Shown here: positions 34,841 to 43,212 of the stretch, piece after piece
Layout: the number at the start of each line of letters is the position of its first letter
Position numbering within the stretch: the first letter of the stretch is position 1
The notes under the pieces: model-generated
Told to the model about the DNA's origin: nothing
The model's input: the letters and a program-made list of their open reading frames with translations, nothing else
The model's database searches: none
Program-made: the position numbers and the translations under genes
From: Clostridium manihotivorum
Lineage (GTDB): Bacteria > Bacillota > Clostridia > Clostridiales > Clostridiaceae
NCBI RefSeq assembly: GCF_004015185.1
Contig: NZ_CP025746.1
Location: 248,001-312,000 of the forward strand
DNA: 64,000 bases
Reading direction: 5' to 3'

Positions 34841-35626
34841 ATGCATAAAGAAATTGTTCATGTCAATATTGATAAAATAATTCCTAATACTTATCAACCA
34901 AGAAAATTTTTTAATGAAGAGGCCCTTGGTGAACTATCTCAATCTATAAGAGAACATGGGATAATTCAGCCACTTACTGTAAGAGTAAGAGGAGAAATAT
35001 TTGAACTAGTTGCAGGAGAGCGTAGATGGAGAGCAGCTAGACTTGCCAATCTAGAAGAGGTGCCTTGCACCATTGTGGACATAACTGATTCTGAGTCAGC
35101 AGAGATTGCTTTACTTGAAAACCTACAAAGAGAAGACTTGAACTTCATGGAAGAGGCTGAGGCTTACTATAATCTAATTCAGGATCATCATTTTACACAG
35201 GAACAATTGGCAGAAAGATTAGGAAAAAAGCAATCTACAATAGCAAATAAATTAAGACTTCTTAAGCTAGGAGATGAAGTAAGAAATATTTGCATATCAA
35301 ATAATTTAACTGAAAGACATGCAAGAGCATTACTTTCTTTACCTAACGAAGAATTGCAGTTGAAGGTTATTAATAAAGTTATAAAACAAGGTCTTAATGT
35401 AAAAAATACTGAAGACTTGATAAACAAAGAACTCTTAAAACTAGCTGGGGAAAGTCTATCTAAAGAAGGAAAGAAAAGAATAACAGGAGTTTTCTCAGCA
35501 AAGATTTATGTGAATTCTATAAAGCAAGTGTTTGATAAGTTTAAAATACCAGCTGAATATAAGTCAAAAGACTGTGGTGAATACGTTCAAATAACAGTTA
35601 ATATACCTAAGAACGCGGCAAAGTAG
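34841..35626 (+). CDS. noc: Nucleoid occlusion protein Noc (ParB family)
   Basis: 261 residues from ATG 34841 (MHKEIVHVNIDKIIPNTYQP). Noc is a CTP-binding clamp that keeps the division machinery off the nucleoid. The CTP-binding motifs GERRWRAARLA and ENLQREDLNFMEEA are present, followed by the helix-turn-helix TQEQLAERLGKKQSTIANKL. It is distinguished from ParB by position after rsmG and by the N-terminus, which lacks the KFGLGKGLGAL start of ParB. In Bacillus the amphipathic membrane-targeting helix is at the N-terminus; here that region is short, so membrane binding is uncertain. Confidence 0.88.
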   Translation: MHKEIVHVNIDKIIPNTYQPRKFFNEEALGELSQSIREHGIIQPLTVRVRGEIFELVAGERRWRAARLANLEEVPCTIVDITDSESAEIALLENLQREDLNFMEEAEAYYNLIQDHHFTQEQLAERLGKKQSTIANKLRLLKLGDEVRNICISNNLTERHARALLSLPNEELQLKVINKVIKQGLNVKNTEDLINKELLKLAGESLSKEGKKRITGVFSAKIYVNSIKQVFDKFKIPAEYKSKDCGEYVQITVNIPKNAAK

Positions 35627-35629
35627 ATA

Positions 35630-35658
35630 GAAAGGTTACTCTAGTAGTAGCCTTTTTT
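35630..35658 (+). terminator. noc terminator
   Basis: AAAGGTTACT-CTAGT-AGTAGCCTTTTTT: 10-bp stem with one G-U pair and a T run. Confidence 0.9.
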
Positions 35659-35770
35659 GCTGTCTAGGAATTTGCAACGAAATCTAAAGTTATCACAATA
35701 GTGTAATTAAAAAGCTTTTTTAAGTATGAAAGGATAGTCTTTTTTAGCTAAACTCAGTGATATTAAGGTG

Positions 35771-35900
35771 TTTGGACATTTATTTAGGATAAACAATAAA
35801 AAAATATTATTCTGCTGCCAAATTTTCCTCATATACAATTGGGAAGGGATATGGGCAAAAGAGCGCTGAAGAAGGTCGCGTTGGCGATTTTTTAATTTAT
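35771..35900 (+). repeat. Dispersed repeat A, copy 3
   Basis: Starts TATTTAGGATAAACAATAAA, core GCCAAATTTTCCTCATATAC, tail GGTCGCGTTGGCGATTTTTT. The tail hairpin TCGC/GCGA replaces TCAC/GTGA of copy 4, a paired base change. Confidence 0.72.
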
Positions 35901-35921
35901 AAGAACTTGCAAAATTGCATA

Positions 35922-36140
35922 TGTTTAATAGTATTGTTGAAATTAAGTGGTTAAGAAGGAGACACTATATCTATTTAGCTGAGCGGATGTATTATTTCGA
36001 CCATTAAACTATTTTTAAAACTATTACAGGTTTTGGCGAGATAATTTTTAAATATAGGATTTATTGAGATGTGAGACATCTATCATTAAAGTATTGTATG
36101 ATTGATAGCTTAATTTCAACACAGTAGTTTAACAGGCTTA
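35922..36140. repeat. Inverted pair of motif B, about 219 bp apart (MITE-like)
   Basis: The left end (35922-35955) reads TGTTTAATAGTATTGTTGAA then ATTAAGTGG. The right end (36109-36140), on minus, reads AAGCCTGTTAAACTACTGTG then TTGAAATTAAG. The two face each other like terminal inverted repeats; the interior is non-coding. No target-site duplication was established. Confidence 0.5.
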
Positions 36141-36164
36141 TTTTATATTTAATAAAGGGGGAAG

Positions 36165-36212
36165 ATGATCAAAACATTTATTATTCAAGAGCACTACTAT
36201 GTTAGAAAGTAA
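36165..36212 (+). CDS. Possible 15-residue peptide upstream of parA
   Basis: ATG with AAAGGGGGAAG directly upstream encodes MIKTFIIQEHYYVRK and then stops. The ribosome-binding site is strong but close to the start. No homologue is known to me; it may be chance. Confidence 0.25.
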   Translation: MIKTFIIQEHYYVRK

Positions 36213-36330
36213 AATAAAGTATCATATAGAGATATAAATTTTCATTGAGAATAATATAATAAATCATACTTATTATAAAAAGGTTGTAGACAAGCCTAGA
36301 ATGTAAGAATTCTAGAAAAAAAGTATTAAT

Positions 36331-36346
36331 TGTTTCACGTGAAACA
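36331..36346. promoter_or_regulatory. parS: parS site 1
   Basis: TGTTTCACGTGAAACA, a perfect match to the ParB-binding palindrome, 76-124 bp upstream of the two possible parA starts. Likely used for segregation and perhaps for parAB autoregulation. Confidence 0.96.
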
Positions 36347-36454
36347 GTAAAATTCATAATTAATCACTTTAAATATTTCATATATAAATATATAATATTT
36401 ATATATGACGAAAGGAGGTGGATGACTCAAAGTTATAATAACTTGGAGTTGAAT

Positions 36455-37222
36455 ATGAAAAAGATATGTATATTTAACCAAAAAGGCGGAGTCGGAAAAA
36501 CAACCACTAATATTAATCTGTGTTCCTATATAGCGATGCTTGGATTCAAAGTTTTAGCTATTGATATAGATCCACAGGGAAACACTACAAGCGGGTTGGG
36601 AATTGACAAGAGAAAATTAGAAAAGTCTATGTATGATGTTGTAACAAATGATGTAGCATTGAGTGAGATAATTAAACAAAGCGAATTAGTATCTAATTTG
36701 TATATAGCTCCAGCAAAGATGGAACTAGCAGGTGCAGAAGTTGAAATAATTGATAAAGAAAAAAGAGAATTAATACTGCAAGAAAAGATTAAAGAAGTAG
36801 AAAATGATTTTGATTTTATTTTTATAGATTGTCCTCCTTCGTTAGGATTTCTAACTATAAATGCGCTGACATCATGTGATTCTGTTTTGATACCAATACA
36901 ATGTGAGTTCTATGCACTAGAAGGTGTTGGACAACTTATCAATACGATACAATTAGTAAAGAAATCGTTGAACAAAAATCTCGACATAGAGGGTGTTATA
37001 ATGACCATGTATGATTCGAGAACAAATCTTAGCAATGAAGTTTATAAAGAAGTAGAAAAATATTTTAAAGATAAAGTATACAAAACTACAATACCGAGAA
37101 ATATAAGATTAGCAGAAGCTCCTTCATTTGGGTTGCCAATAATGCTTTACGATGAAAAGTGTAAAGGTGCAGAAGCTTATGAGCAATTAACTAATGAATT
37201 TATCGATCGTCAGAAGGGGTGA
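36455..37222 (+). CDS. parA: Chromosome-partitioning ATPase ParA (Soj)
   Basis: 255 residues from ATG 36455 (MKKICIFNQKGGVGKTTTNI), the usual ParA length. An in-frame ATG at 36422, only 3 nt after a strong AAAGGAGG, would add 11 residues, so the start is uncertain. The deviant Walker A KGGVGKTT, IDIDPQGNTTSGLG and FIDCPPSLGFLTINAL are all present. Works with ParB on the parS sites either side of the pair. Confidence 0.94.
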   Translation: MKKICIFNQKGGVGKTTTNINLCSYIAMLGFKVLAIDIDPQGNTTSGLGIDKRKLEKSMYDVVTNDVALSEIIKQSELVSNLYIAPAKMELAGAEVEIIDKEKRELILQEKIKEVENDFDFIFIDCPPSLGFLTINALTSCDSVLIPIQCEFYALEGVGQLINTIQLVKKSLNKNLDIEGVIMTMYDSRTNLSNEVYKEVEKYFKDKVYKTTIPRNIRLAEAPSFGLPIMLYDEKCKGAEAYEQLTNEFIDRQKG

Positions 37223-37226
37223 TTAG

Positions 37227-38093
37227 GTGAGTAAGAAGTTTGGATTAGGAAAAGGATTAGGAGCTTTAATTCCTGAAGATGATAATGTAGAGAATGATGA
37301 AGTTAATAATAAATCAGCTACTATGATTCCTCTAAATAGTATTAAGGCTAATGATAAGCAGCCAAGAAGATATTTTGACAATGATAAAATAAATGAACTT
37401 TCTGAGTCTATAAAAAATCATGGGATAATACAGCCGTTAATATTAAAAAAAGAAAATGATAGCTATATTATAATTGCAGGTGAGAGAAGATGGAGAGCAG
37501 CAAAACAAGTTGCGCTGAAGGAAGTTCCTGCAATCATAATGGATATAGATGATAAAGAAATATTAGAGATCTCTTTAATTGAAAATATACAAAGAGAAGA
37601 TCTAAATGCAATAGAAGAAGCTCAGGCATATGAAAAGCTACTTGGAGAATTTTCACTTACTCAAGAACAGCTAAGTGAGAGAATCGGTAAGTCAAGAACA
37701 GCTATTTCCAATACAATAAGATTACTTAATCTAGATAAAAGAGTGCAGAGCTATATTATTGAAGGTATAATTAGTGAGGGGCACGGAAGAGCTATTTTGG
37801 CTGTTAGCGATAAAGATAAACAATACGAGTTTGCCCAAAAGGTTATTGATGAAAGCTTATCTGTAAGAGACATAGAAAGAATAATAAAATTGTACTTAAG
37901 TAAAGAAAAAGTTACTGATGATAAGAAAGAAGTTGAAACATTGAATCCATATTATAAGGATATACAAAACCAACTTCAAAACTTTTTTGGTACTAAGGTA
38001 AACATAAACTCTAAGAAGAACAAAGGAAAGATTGAGATAGAGTATTATTCAGAAGAAGATTTGCAGAGAATAATCGAAATAATGAAGCCTTAA
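37227..38093 (+). CDS. parB: Chromosome-partitioning protein ParB (Spo0J)
   Basis: 288 residues, GTG start 4 bp after parA. The N-terminus MSKKFGLGKGLGALIPED is the ParB signature that stimulates ParA. The CTP-binding motifs GERRWRAAKQV and ENIQREDLNAIEEA precede the helix-turn-helix TQEQLSERIGKSRTAISNTI. It binds parS and slides as a clamp. A parS site follows 2 bp after its stop codon. Confidence 0.95.
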   Translation: MSKKFGLGKGLGALIPEDDNVENDEVNNKSATMIPLNSIKANDKQPRRYFDNDKINELSESIKNHGIIQPLILKKENDSYIIIAGERRWRAAKQVALKEVPAIIMDIDDKEILEISLIENIQREDLNAIEEAQAYEKLLGEFSLTQEQLSERIGKSRTAISNTIRLLNLDKRVQSYIIEGIISEGHGRAILAVSDKDKQYEFAQKVIDESLSVRDIERIIKLYLSKEKVTDDKKEVETLNPYYKDIQNQLQNFFGTKVNINSKKNKGKIEIEYYSEEDLQRIIEIMKP

Positions 38094-38095
38094 AA

Positions 38096-38111
38096 TGTTC
38101 CACGTGAAACA
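38096..38111. promoter_or_regulatory. parS: parS site 2
   Basis: TGTTCCACGTGAAACA, matching the consensus TGTTNCACGTGAAACA, located between parB and the DUF4446 gene. Confidence 0.95.
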
Positions 38112-38143
38112 TTTATAATTTTATCTTAGAAAGGGACGTAAAT

Positions 38144-38653
38144 ATGGAGGATATAATTAGTATCATACAAAATCTCATGCCATATATAGTAGTAGCACTT
38201 GCAGCAATAGTTATACTGTTTTTTATATTAATTATTGTTCTTTTCAATTCATTAGGTAAGGTTGAAAAGAAGTATAGAAGAATGATGAGAGGTGTAAATA
38301 ATAAGAATTTAGAAGAGTTGGTTTCAAGCTACTTAGATAAAATAGATGAAGCTAATAAAAATTCACAAGCTGCATTAGATAATTGTGCTACTATAGAAGA
38401 AAAGATGAAGGGCTGTGTTCAAAAGATATCTATGGTAAGATATAAGGCCTTTGAGGATGTAGGAAGTGATTTAAGCTTCTCAGTAGCCATATTAGATGAC
38501 AATAATGATGGCGTTATTTTAACTGGTATCTATAGTAGAAATGATAGTACTACATATGCTAAACCAATTGATAAGGGAATATCAAGATATGACCTATCTG
38601 AAGAAGAAATTACTGTATTAAATCAAGCTATAAATAAAGTAAATATACATTAA
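38144..38653 (+). CDS. DUF4446 family protein
   Basis: 169 residues. One N-terminal membrane segment (about 14-36, YIVVALAAIVILFFILIIVL), a coiled-coil-like middle, and a conserved C-terminal region RYKAFEDVGSDLSFSVAILD. The family has no known function; its location directly after parB is a conserved feature of clostridia, so a link with segregation or sporulation is possible but not shown. Confidence 0.88.
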   Translation: MEDIISIIQNLMPYIVVALAAIVILFFILIIVLFNSLGKVEKKYRRMMRGVNNKNLEELVSSYLDKIDEANKNSQAALDNCATIEEKMKGCVQKISMVRYKAFEDVGSDLSFSVAILDDNNDGVILTGIYSRNDSTTYAKPIDKGISRYDLSEEEITVLNQAINKVNIH

Positions 38654-38684
38654 ATATAAGTATCCTTTATGAAAACTTAACTTA

Positions 38685-38725
38685 TAAAAAGATGGTGTCC
38701 ATTTTATTTGGATACCATCTTTTTA
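38685..38725 (+). terminator. Terminator after the parAB-DUF4446 unit
   Basis: AAAAAGATGGTGTCCA pairs with TGGATACCATCTTTTT (one G-U pair) around a 7-nt loop; works in both directions. Confidence 0.93.
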
Positions 38726-39137
38726 TTGTGTAACAATCACATATGATGGCTAAAGTATCACTAAGTATAAAGAATAAAGTTCCTTAGCAAGAATTACCTG
38801 TAAGGGGTAGGCCTTAACAAAAGTATAATGAAAACACTAGGTTTATATAAAAAAACTCATAAAGAAAAGCCACCGTAAAGTATAATGAGAAGACTTACAT
38901 TTTCGGTAGAAATCTATATTATAAATAAACCTGCGGATGAGAAGGTGGAGATGGATTAAATGTATATATTAGAAATAGTAAAAAGAAAGTTAGGATTTCT
39001 TTTTTAATTTACTCACATAGCTTGAGGAAAGTCTCATGCGAAAAAATCACTAATGTAGAAAACATTAGCGACTTTTAGGTATATATAGAATAAAATACTT
39101 ATATAAAGGTAAACTAGTATTCAAAGGAGGAATAAAT
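38726..39137. other. Intergenic stretch upstream of ykuS
   Basis: No ORF supported. At 39041-39078 an imperfect palindrome (AAAAATCACTAATGT / ACATTAGCGACTTTT) could act as a two-way terminator. The sequence before it faintly resembles repeat A but is too diverged to count. Confidence 0.4.
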
Positions 39138-39386
39138 ATGAATTTATATGTCTCTGATGAATTGAAAAATATTAAAAATGGACTAGAAGAAAGAGGATAT
39201 AACATTGTATCTTGTAACGAGCAATACGATGCGATTATATGTAATCTAAAAGAGGAAGATATTTCACACTTGCCGTCATGTAAAAGTTATAAATCAGAAG
39301 GCGTACTTATTATAGATAGTGGAAGTAAGGATATAGATGATATAGAAAATATATTAATAAATAGAGTATACTCAACTATAATTTGA
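39138..39386 (+). CDS. YkuS-like small protein (UPF0180)
   Basis: 82 residues, N-terminus NLYVSDELKNIKNGLEERGY, then a stretch with a lone DAIICN; the pattern fits the YkuS/UPF0180 family of small cytosolic proteins of unknown role. Strong ribosome-binding site AAAGGAGGAATAAAT. It converges with yyaC, the stop codons being only 4 bp apart with no terminator visible. Confidence 0.7.
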   Translation: MNLYVSDELKNIKNGLEERGYNIVSCNEQYDAIICNLKEEDISHLPSCKSYKSEGVLIIDSGSKDIDDIENILINRVYSTII

Positions 39387-39390
39387 AGTA

Positions 39391-39987
39391 TTACTTGGAA
39401 AGTATACTCTCTATTTTCGCTTCAACAGGATTTTTCTTGAAACCTATAGATTTTAGAATACAATGATATATACCTCTAGATATAGCATCTGCAATAGTCA
39501 TAACGGTATACAATCTAGTGTTCTGAAGTACCATGAACTCTAAGTTGCCTGAGATGTTTACAACACCTAAGATACTTATATCTCCTACAGGAGGAAGATT
39601 CTTATTAACAGCCATTCCAGGTAAAAGTGGCTTTTTTTCAATATAAATTTTGCCAACGTTATCAATATCGCCAAGACAAGCATCTATGGCGATAATAAAT
39701 GGATTATTAAACTTACATTGAATCTCGTCTAAAACTGAACTAAGGTTTTTAGCGTGTACTGGATCTTTAAGGTTGCCATAAATATATACTTCACTTTGAA
39801 TCATATATTTTAGTTTTTCTCCAACTAAGGGGCCAAGAGCATCTCCAGTTGATCTGTCAGTCCCTATACATATACATACAACAGGTCTTTTTTGCTTTAA
39901 AATAGGAGTAAGCTCATCATATAAATAATCTCTTATTAGAAATGGAGAACTTATATTTGTTGAATCTGTTGTAAATCTGTTTGACAT
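39391..39987 (-). CDS. yyaC: Putative sporulation protein YyaC (spore-protease-like fold)
   Basis: 198 residues from ATG 39987 (MSNRFTTDSTNISS). It belongs to the YyaC family, related to the germination protease GPR: VCICIGTDRSTGDALGPLVG, IAIDACLGDIDNVG and LPPVGDISILGVVN are diagnostic. A longer frame starts upstream but the ATG has AGAGGAGGTGTCTTT before it. That ribosome-binding site lies in a hairpin overlapped by a sigmaF/G-like promoter (separate entries). As I recall, Bacillus yyaC is expressed in the forespore. It lies behind ytvI on the strand opposed to replication. Confidence 0.9.
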   Translation of the reverse strand: MSNRFTTDSTNISSPFLIRDYLYDELTPILKQKRPVVCICIGTDRSTGDALGPLVGEKLKYMIQSEVYIYGNLKDPVHAKNLSSVLDEIQCKFNNPFIIAIDACLGDIDNVGKIYIEKKPLLPGMAVNKNLPPVGDISILGVVNISGNLEFMVLQNTRLYTVMTIADAISRGIYHCILKSIGFKKNPVEAKIESILSK

Positions 39988-39991
39988 AAAG

Positions 39992-40031
39992 ACACCTCCT
40001 CTAATGGAATTATTACCAATAGAGGAGGTGT
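39992..40031 (-). promoter_or_regulatory. Hairpin that sequesters the yyaC ribosome-binding site
   Basis: On minus ACACCTCCTCTATTGG (40031-40016) pairs with CCATTAGAGGAGGTGT (40007-39992), 15 of 16 positions, around an 8-nt loop. The 3' arm contains the whole yyaC Shine-Dalgarno AGGAGGTG. Confidence 0.88.
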
Positions 40032-40037
40032 TTATAC
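40008..40037 (-). promoter_or_regulatory. sigmaF/sigmaG-type promoter of yyaC
   Basis: Minus strand GTATA (40037-40033), 15-nt spacer, GGTAATAATT (40017-40008). This fits the forespore consensus GYWTA-15/16-GGNRANAMTW at every position. The predicted start lies just 5' of the Shine-Dalgarno, after the left arm of the hairpin. Confidence 0.75.
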
Positions 40038-41095
40038 TATAGCACATCAACTTTTCTAAAGATTTCATAGAACACTACCAAGAACATACAAAATAACATT
40101 CCTATTATCCCACCTGCTTGTATTCCTATAAAGATTGCAGCAAGAACGGCCAATGGGTTTAGTCCTAAAGAGGTAGACATAATTTTAGGCTCTATTATTT
40201 GTCTAACAAAAAATACAATTGCATATAATATCAATATTCCAAAACCAGTCACATAGTTTTTCGCCAATACGTTCATTATAGCTAGTGGTATATATACCAG
40301 TGGAATCCCTAGTACAGGAAGTAAATCTAACACAGCACATAGAATACTTAAGATTAGACTATACTTTACTCTGAATAAGGTAAAACCAATAAAGGTAAAG
40401 ATAAATGTTATAAATATTATTAACAGATAGGATAATATATAGTTCTTTAACATTTTTCTCACATGATTTATCACCAATATTACTTTTTCGCTCCCAGTTG
40501 GTATAAAGCTTAATAAGCCAGAGGTTGTTGATATAGCTACCTTTTTAGTGAAGAAATAGGTGGTAATAAGAGTAAATATTACAACCATACCTATATAAGG
40601 AACATAGCTCAAAACTGTTAATATAGACTGAACTAAAGATGAGCCGGCTCCTATGGTTAGATTTATAAGTCTAGTTGCTGAAGATGAAAGATTCTTCTGT
40701 ACTGTATCCACTATACTAGGGTCGATATTCAAGTGAGAAAGGTAATCTTGTAAGGACATAAAGTAGTTATATATATCTGATGAATTATTAGCTATAAGCT
40801 TTTGAAGATACCTTATAAGTCCTATTAATTCATTGACTATGGATGTCCATATGATTATGTTTAATGAAATAAAGAAGCCAAAGAATACTAGGGTGCTTAG
40901 TAAAGAGGCTAACCAATCCTTAAACTTAAGTTTTTCAATCATTAACCTTGTAGGATACCTCAGTAGTAAAGCTGATAAGATAGCTAATACAAAGGGGATT
41001 GTATATTTTAGCGTGGAAAAAAATAAGTAGAAAAATAAGGTGTAAAGTATGAAGAATACACCTAGTCGTTCAATCCGTTGTTGCAATTTGTCCAT
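40037..41095 (-). CDS. ytvI: YtvI-like membrane protein (AI-2E transporter family)
   Basis: 352 residues from ATG 41095. About eight hydrophobic segments in the AI-2E/PerM pattern; C-terminal motifs VYIPLAIMNVLAKNYVTGFG and IEPKIMSTSLGLNPLAVLAA are typical. The clostridial and bacillar members next to sporulation genes are annotated as sporulation integral membrane protein YtvI; the transported substrate is unknown. The start overlaps the preceding stop codon as TGATG, with AGGAGG just upstream, so translation is coupled to the cysteine desulfurase-like gene. Confidence 0.82.
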   Translation of the reverse strand: MDKLQQRIERLGVFFILYTLFFYLFFSTLKYTIPFVLAILSALLLRYPTRLMIEKLKFKDWLASLLSTLVFFGFFISLNIIIWTSIVNELIGLIRYLQKLIANNSSDIYNYFMSLQDYLSHLNIDPSIVDTVQKNLSSSATRLINLTIGAGSSLVQSILTVLSYVPYIGMVVIFTLITTYFFTKKVAISTTSGLLSFIPTGSEKVILVINHVRKMLKNYILSYLLIIFITFIFTFIGFTLFRVKYSLILSILCAVLDLLPVLGIPLVYIPLAIMNVLAKNYVTGFGILILYAIVFFVRQIIEPKIMSTSLGLNPLAVLAAIFIGIQAGGIIGMLFCMFLVVFYEIFRKVDVL

Positions 41096-42252
41096 CAATT
41101 ACCTCCTATAATATTTTTTAGTGCTTTGAATAGTATGTCTACCTCATCTAAGTTGTTAAAGTATCCGGGACTTATTCTAACAGTTCCTGTTGGATATGTT
41201 CCAATAGTTTTATGAGCTAGAGGTGCACAGTGCAAGCCAGTTCTTGTTATTACTCCATACTGGTTGTCTAACAAATACGCAATTTCAGATGGATCTCTAT
41301 TTATCACATTAAAAGATATAACTGAAGTTCTTTCTTTATTAGTGGATTTGTAGCCTAGAACATCAATTTCTTTTAAGTCAGAAAAAATATCCAAGATTTT
41401 ATTAGTCAAAAGTTTTTCTTTTGAGCGTATTGAAGTTAAGCCTTCTTTATTTATAAAGTCTATGCCGGCTTTGAGTCCAACTATGCCTGGTAAGTTAAGT
41501 GTTCCATATTCAAATTTATCTGGAAGATAATCTGGATGAATAAGAGAGCTTGACATACTTCCGCTGCCTCCAGAAAATATTACAGAAGCGATTTCATTTA
41601 ATTTATCATTTATTAAAAAACCACCAATGCCTTGTGGACCTAATAGACTTTTATGTCCAGTAAAAGCAAGAGCATCACAGTTTAATTTTTTAAAGTCTAC
41701 TAAGGTGCTACCAGCGGACTGGGCAGTATCAACAATAAAAAATAGGTTGTTTTGTTTACAAAAGAGTCCTATCTGTTCTAGTGGCTGAATAGTGCCAACC
41801 ACATTAGATGCATGAGATAAAACTACAAGCTTAGTATTTGACTTTATCAGCTTTTCGATAGAAGTCACATCTATAAGCCCATCTGAATTGCACTGCACAA
41901 TATCAAGCTCTATCTTTCCTTGATTTTTTAATAGGGTAAGTGGTCTCAAAACAGAATTATGCTCCATAGATGATGTTATAACATGCCATCCATCTTTTAT
42001 GATACTAAGTAAAAGTATATTTAAAGAATGGGTTATGTTTTGCGTAAATATAACATTTTCAGTTTTATCAAAATTAAAGAAGTTACATAAAGCCTCTCTA
42101 CATTCATATACTAGTTCACTACTTTTTAGTGAAGATGCAGATGCTCCTCTACCGGCATTGCCGCCGCTATTAATCATAAAATCATAAACCGATTGGCTTA
42201 CCGATAGTGGTTTTGGAAAGCTAGTAGAAGCGTTATCAAAATAAATATTCAT
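41095..42252 (-). CDS. Cysteine desulfurase-like class V aminotransferase
   Basis: 385 residues from ATG 42252 (MNIYFDNASTSFPKP). PLP-dependent fold: the Schiff-base lysine is in AFTGHKSLLGPQG (about 201), and the substrate loop RTGLHCAPLAH contains a conserved Cys, as in sulfur-transferring enzymes of the SufS/Csd group. It would take sulfur (or selenium) from cysteine. There are no isc/suf partners here, so the acceptor is unknown. ytvI and yyaC follow on the same strand. Confidence 0.86.
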   Translation of the reverse strand: MNIYFDNASTSFPKPLSVSQSVYDFMINSGGNAGRGASASSLKSSELVYECREALCNFFNFDKTENVIFTQNITHSLNILLLSIIKDGWHVITSSMEHNSVLRPLTLLKNQGKIELDIVQCNSDGLIDVTSIEKLIKSNTKLVVLSHASNVVGTIQPLEQIGLFCKQNNLFFIVDTAQSAGSTLVDFKKLNCDALAFTGHKSLLGPQGIGGFLINDKLNEIASVIFSGGSGSMSSSLIHPDYLPDKFEYGTLNLPGIVGLKAGIDFINKEGLTSIRSKEKLLTNKILDIFSDLKEIDVLGYKSTNKERTSVISFNVINRDPSEIAYLLDNQYGVITRTGLHCAPLAHKTIGTYPTGTVRISPGYFNNLDEVDILFKALKNIIGGN

Positions 42253-42956
42253 AAAAATCATCCTTTACTTTAAACAATTGTATAGTGGTGTTTTTCCTAC
42301 ATGTTAACAATACTTGTAATAATCATAAGATCTAATATTAATTCTAGGCTCTGTTAAAGTACTGTGTTGAAATTAAGTGGTCAGTCATCCGATGCTTTTA
42401 TCAGTTTGCTCTAATATTTCCATCATATAGCATCTACTTTGCAACCTAATAATTTCAATAAGGTTCTTAAACGAAGCATAAAAAAAGTATATGGACTAAA
42501 ACAATAACTGTAATAAAATGGAAATGAGTCTCTGCATAAATCTATTTATAGATTTTAGTTAAACTTTATATAATCAATTAAATATAATCAAAAATAACCA
42601 CATTTTGCACAATTGTATCCATTTTCCAAATGAGTATGCTAGTACATCTTAATATAATTCTAGACAATATATATATAATTGATGCAAAATAAATTAATAT
42701 ATAAAAATTATTGTTCTAACTGAATTAATGTAGTGATAACAGGAATATTAAACAATTATTAATGTTTAATAAAAAGTAAGGAAAACTAGTACTCAATTGG
42801 TTATAATATTTATTATAATTGATTGTAGTATTAAATTCACTAATGAAAAGTCCATAGCTAAGTAATATTAGTGCGTTAATATTAATATATTTTACTCTTT
42901 AGAGAATTATAATTATATATAATAGGAGGGAAAGGCTTAATATAAAGCTAAATTTT
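42253..42956. other. 704-bp divergent intergenic region
   Basis: Separates the reversed block from the DUF3343 gene. It is very AT-rich. It holds motif B at 42345-42381; the rest contains no ORF or structured element I can support. Confidence 0.5.
42345..42381 (+). repeat. Dispersed motif B, best-preserved copy
   Basis: Reads TAGGCTCTGTTAAAGTACTG then TGTTGAAATTAAGTGGT; the copy at 62449 shares CTGTTAAAGTACTGTGTTGA-type sequence almost exactly. Confidence 0.6.
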
Positions 42957-43199
42957 ATGAAAGAATACATAATGGTTTTTAAGAATACACATGATGCTAT
43001 AGGTACAGAGAAGTTTATAAAGAACAAGGGATTGAATATAATGGTTATGCCTACACCAACATACATAACTCAAAGCTGTGGTATATGTATAAGATTTAAT
43101 GATGAGGTTCTAAGCAACATTGAAGGTGATCTAGATAAAGAGATAAACTTCAAAAATATATATTTAATTAACCAAGCAGGATTGACAATTTATAAGTAA
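42957..43199 (+). CDS. DUF3343 family protein
   Basis: 80 residues. It begins MKEYIMVFKNTHDAIGTEKF, the family's characteristic opening, and has a SCGICIRF motif with two cysteines near residue 45. Function unknown; in some species the family is found near selenium or sulfur trafficking genes, and a cysteine desulfurase-like gene lies divergently upstream. The nearest Shine-Dalgarno (AGGAGGG) is 26-27 nt from the ATG, with a small GGCTT/AAGCT hairpin between. mscS follows at 13 bp. Confidence 0.83.
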   Translation: MKEYIMVFKNTHDAIGTEKFIKNKGLNIMVMPTPTYITQSCGICIRFNDEVLSNIEGDLDKEINFKNIYLINQAGLTIYK

Positions 43200-43212
43200 T
43201 GGGGGATCGTAA

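Noticed and set aside
36422-36454. Longer ParA start at 36422
   Set aside because: Not fully excluded: the Shine-Dalgarno is strong but only 3 nt away, and the extra 11 residues have no match in ParA proteins, whose length fits the start at 36455.
38930-39080. Sixth copy of repeat A upstream of ykuS
   Set aside because: Only scattered words match (TGAGGAAAGTCT, CATGCGAAAAAA); the likeness is not above what AT-rich sequence gives.
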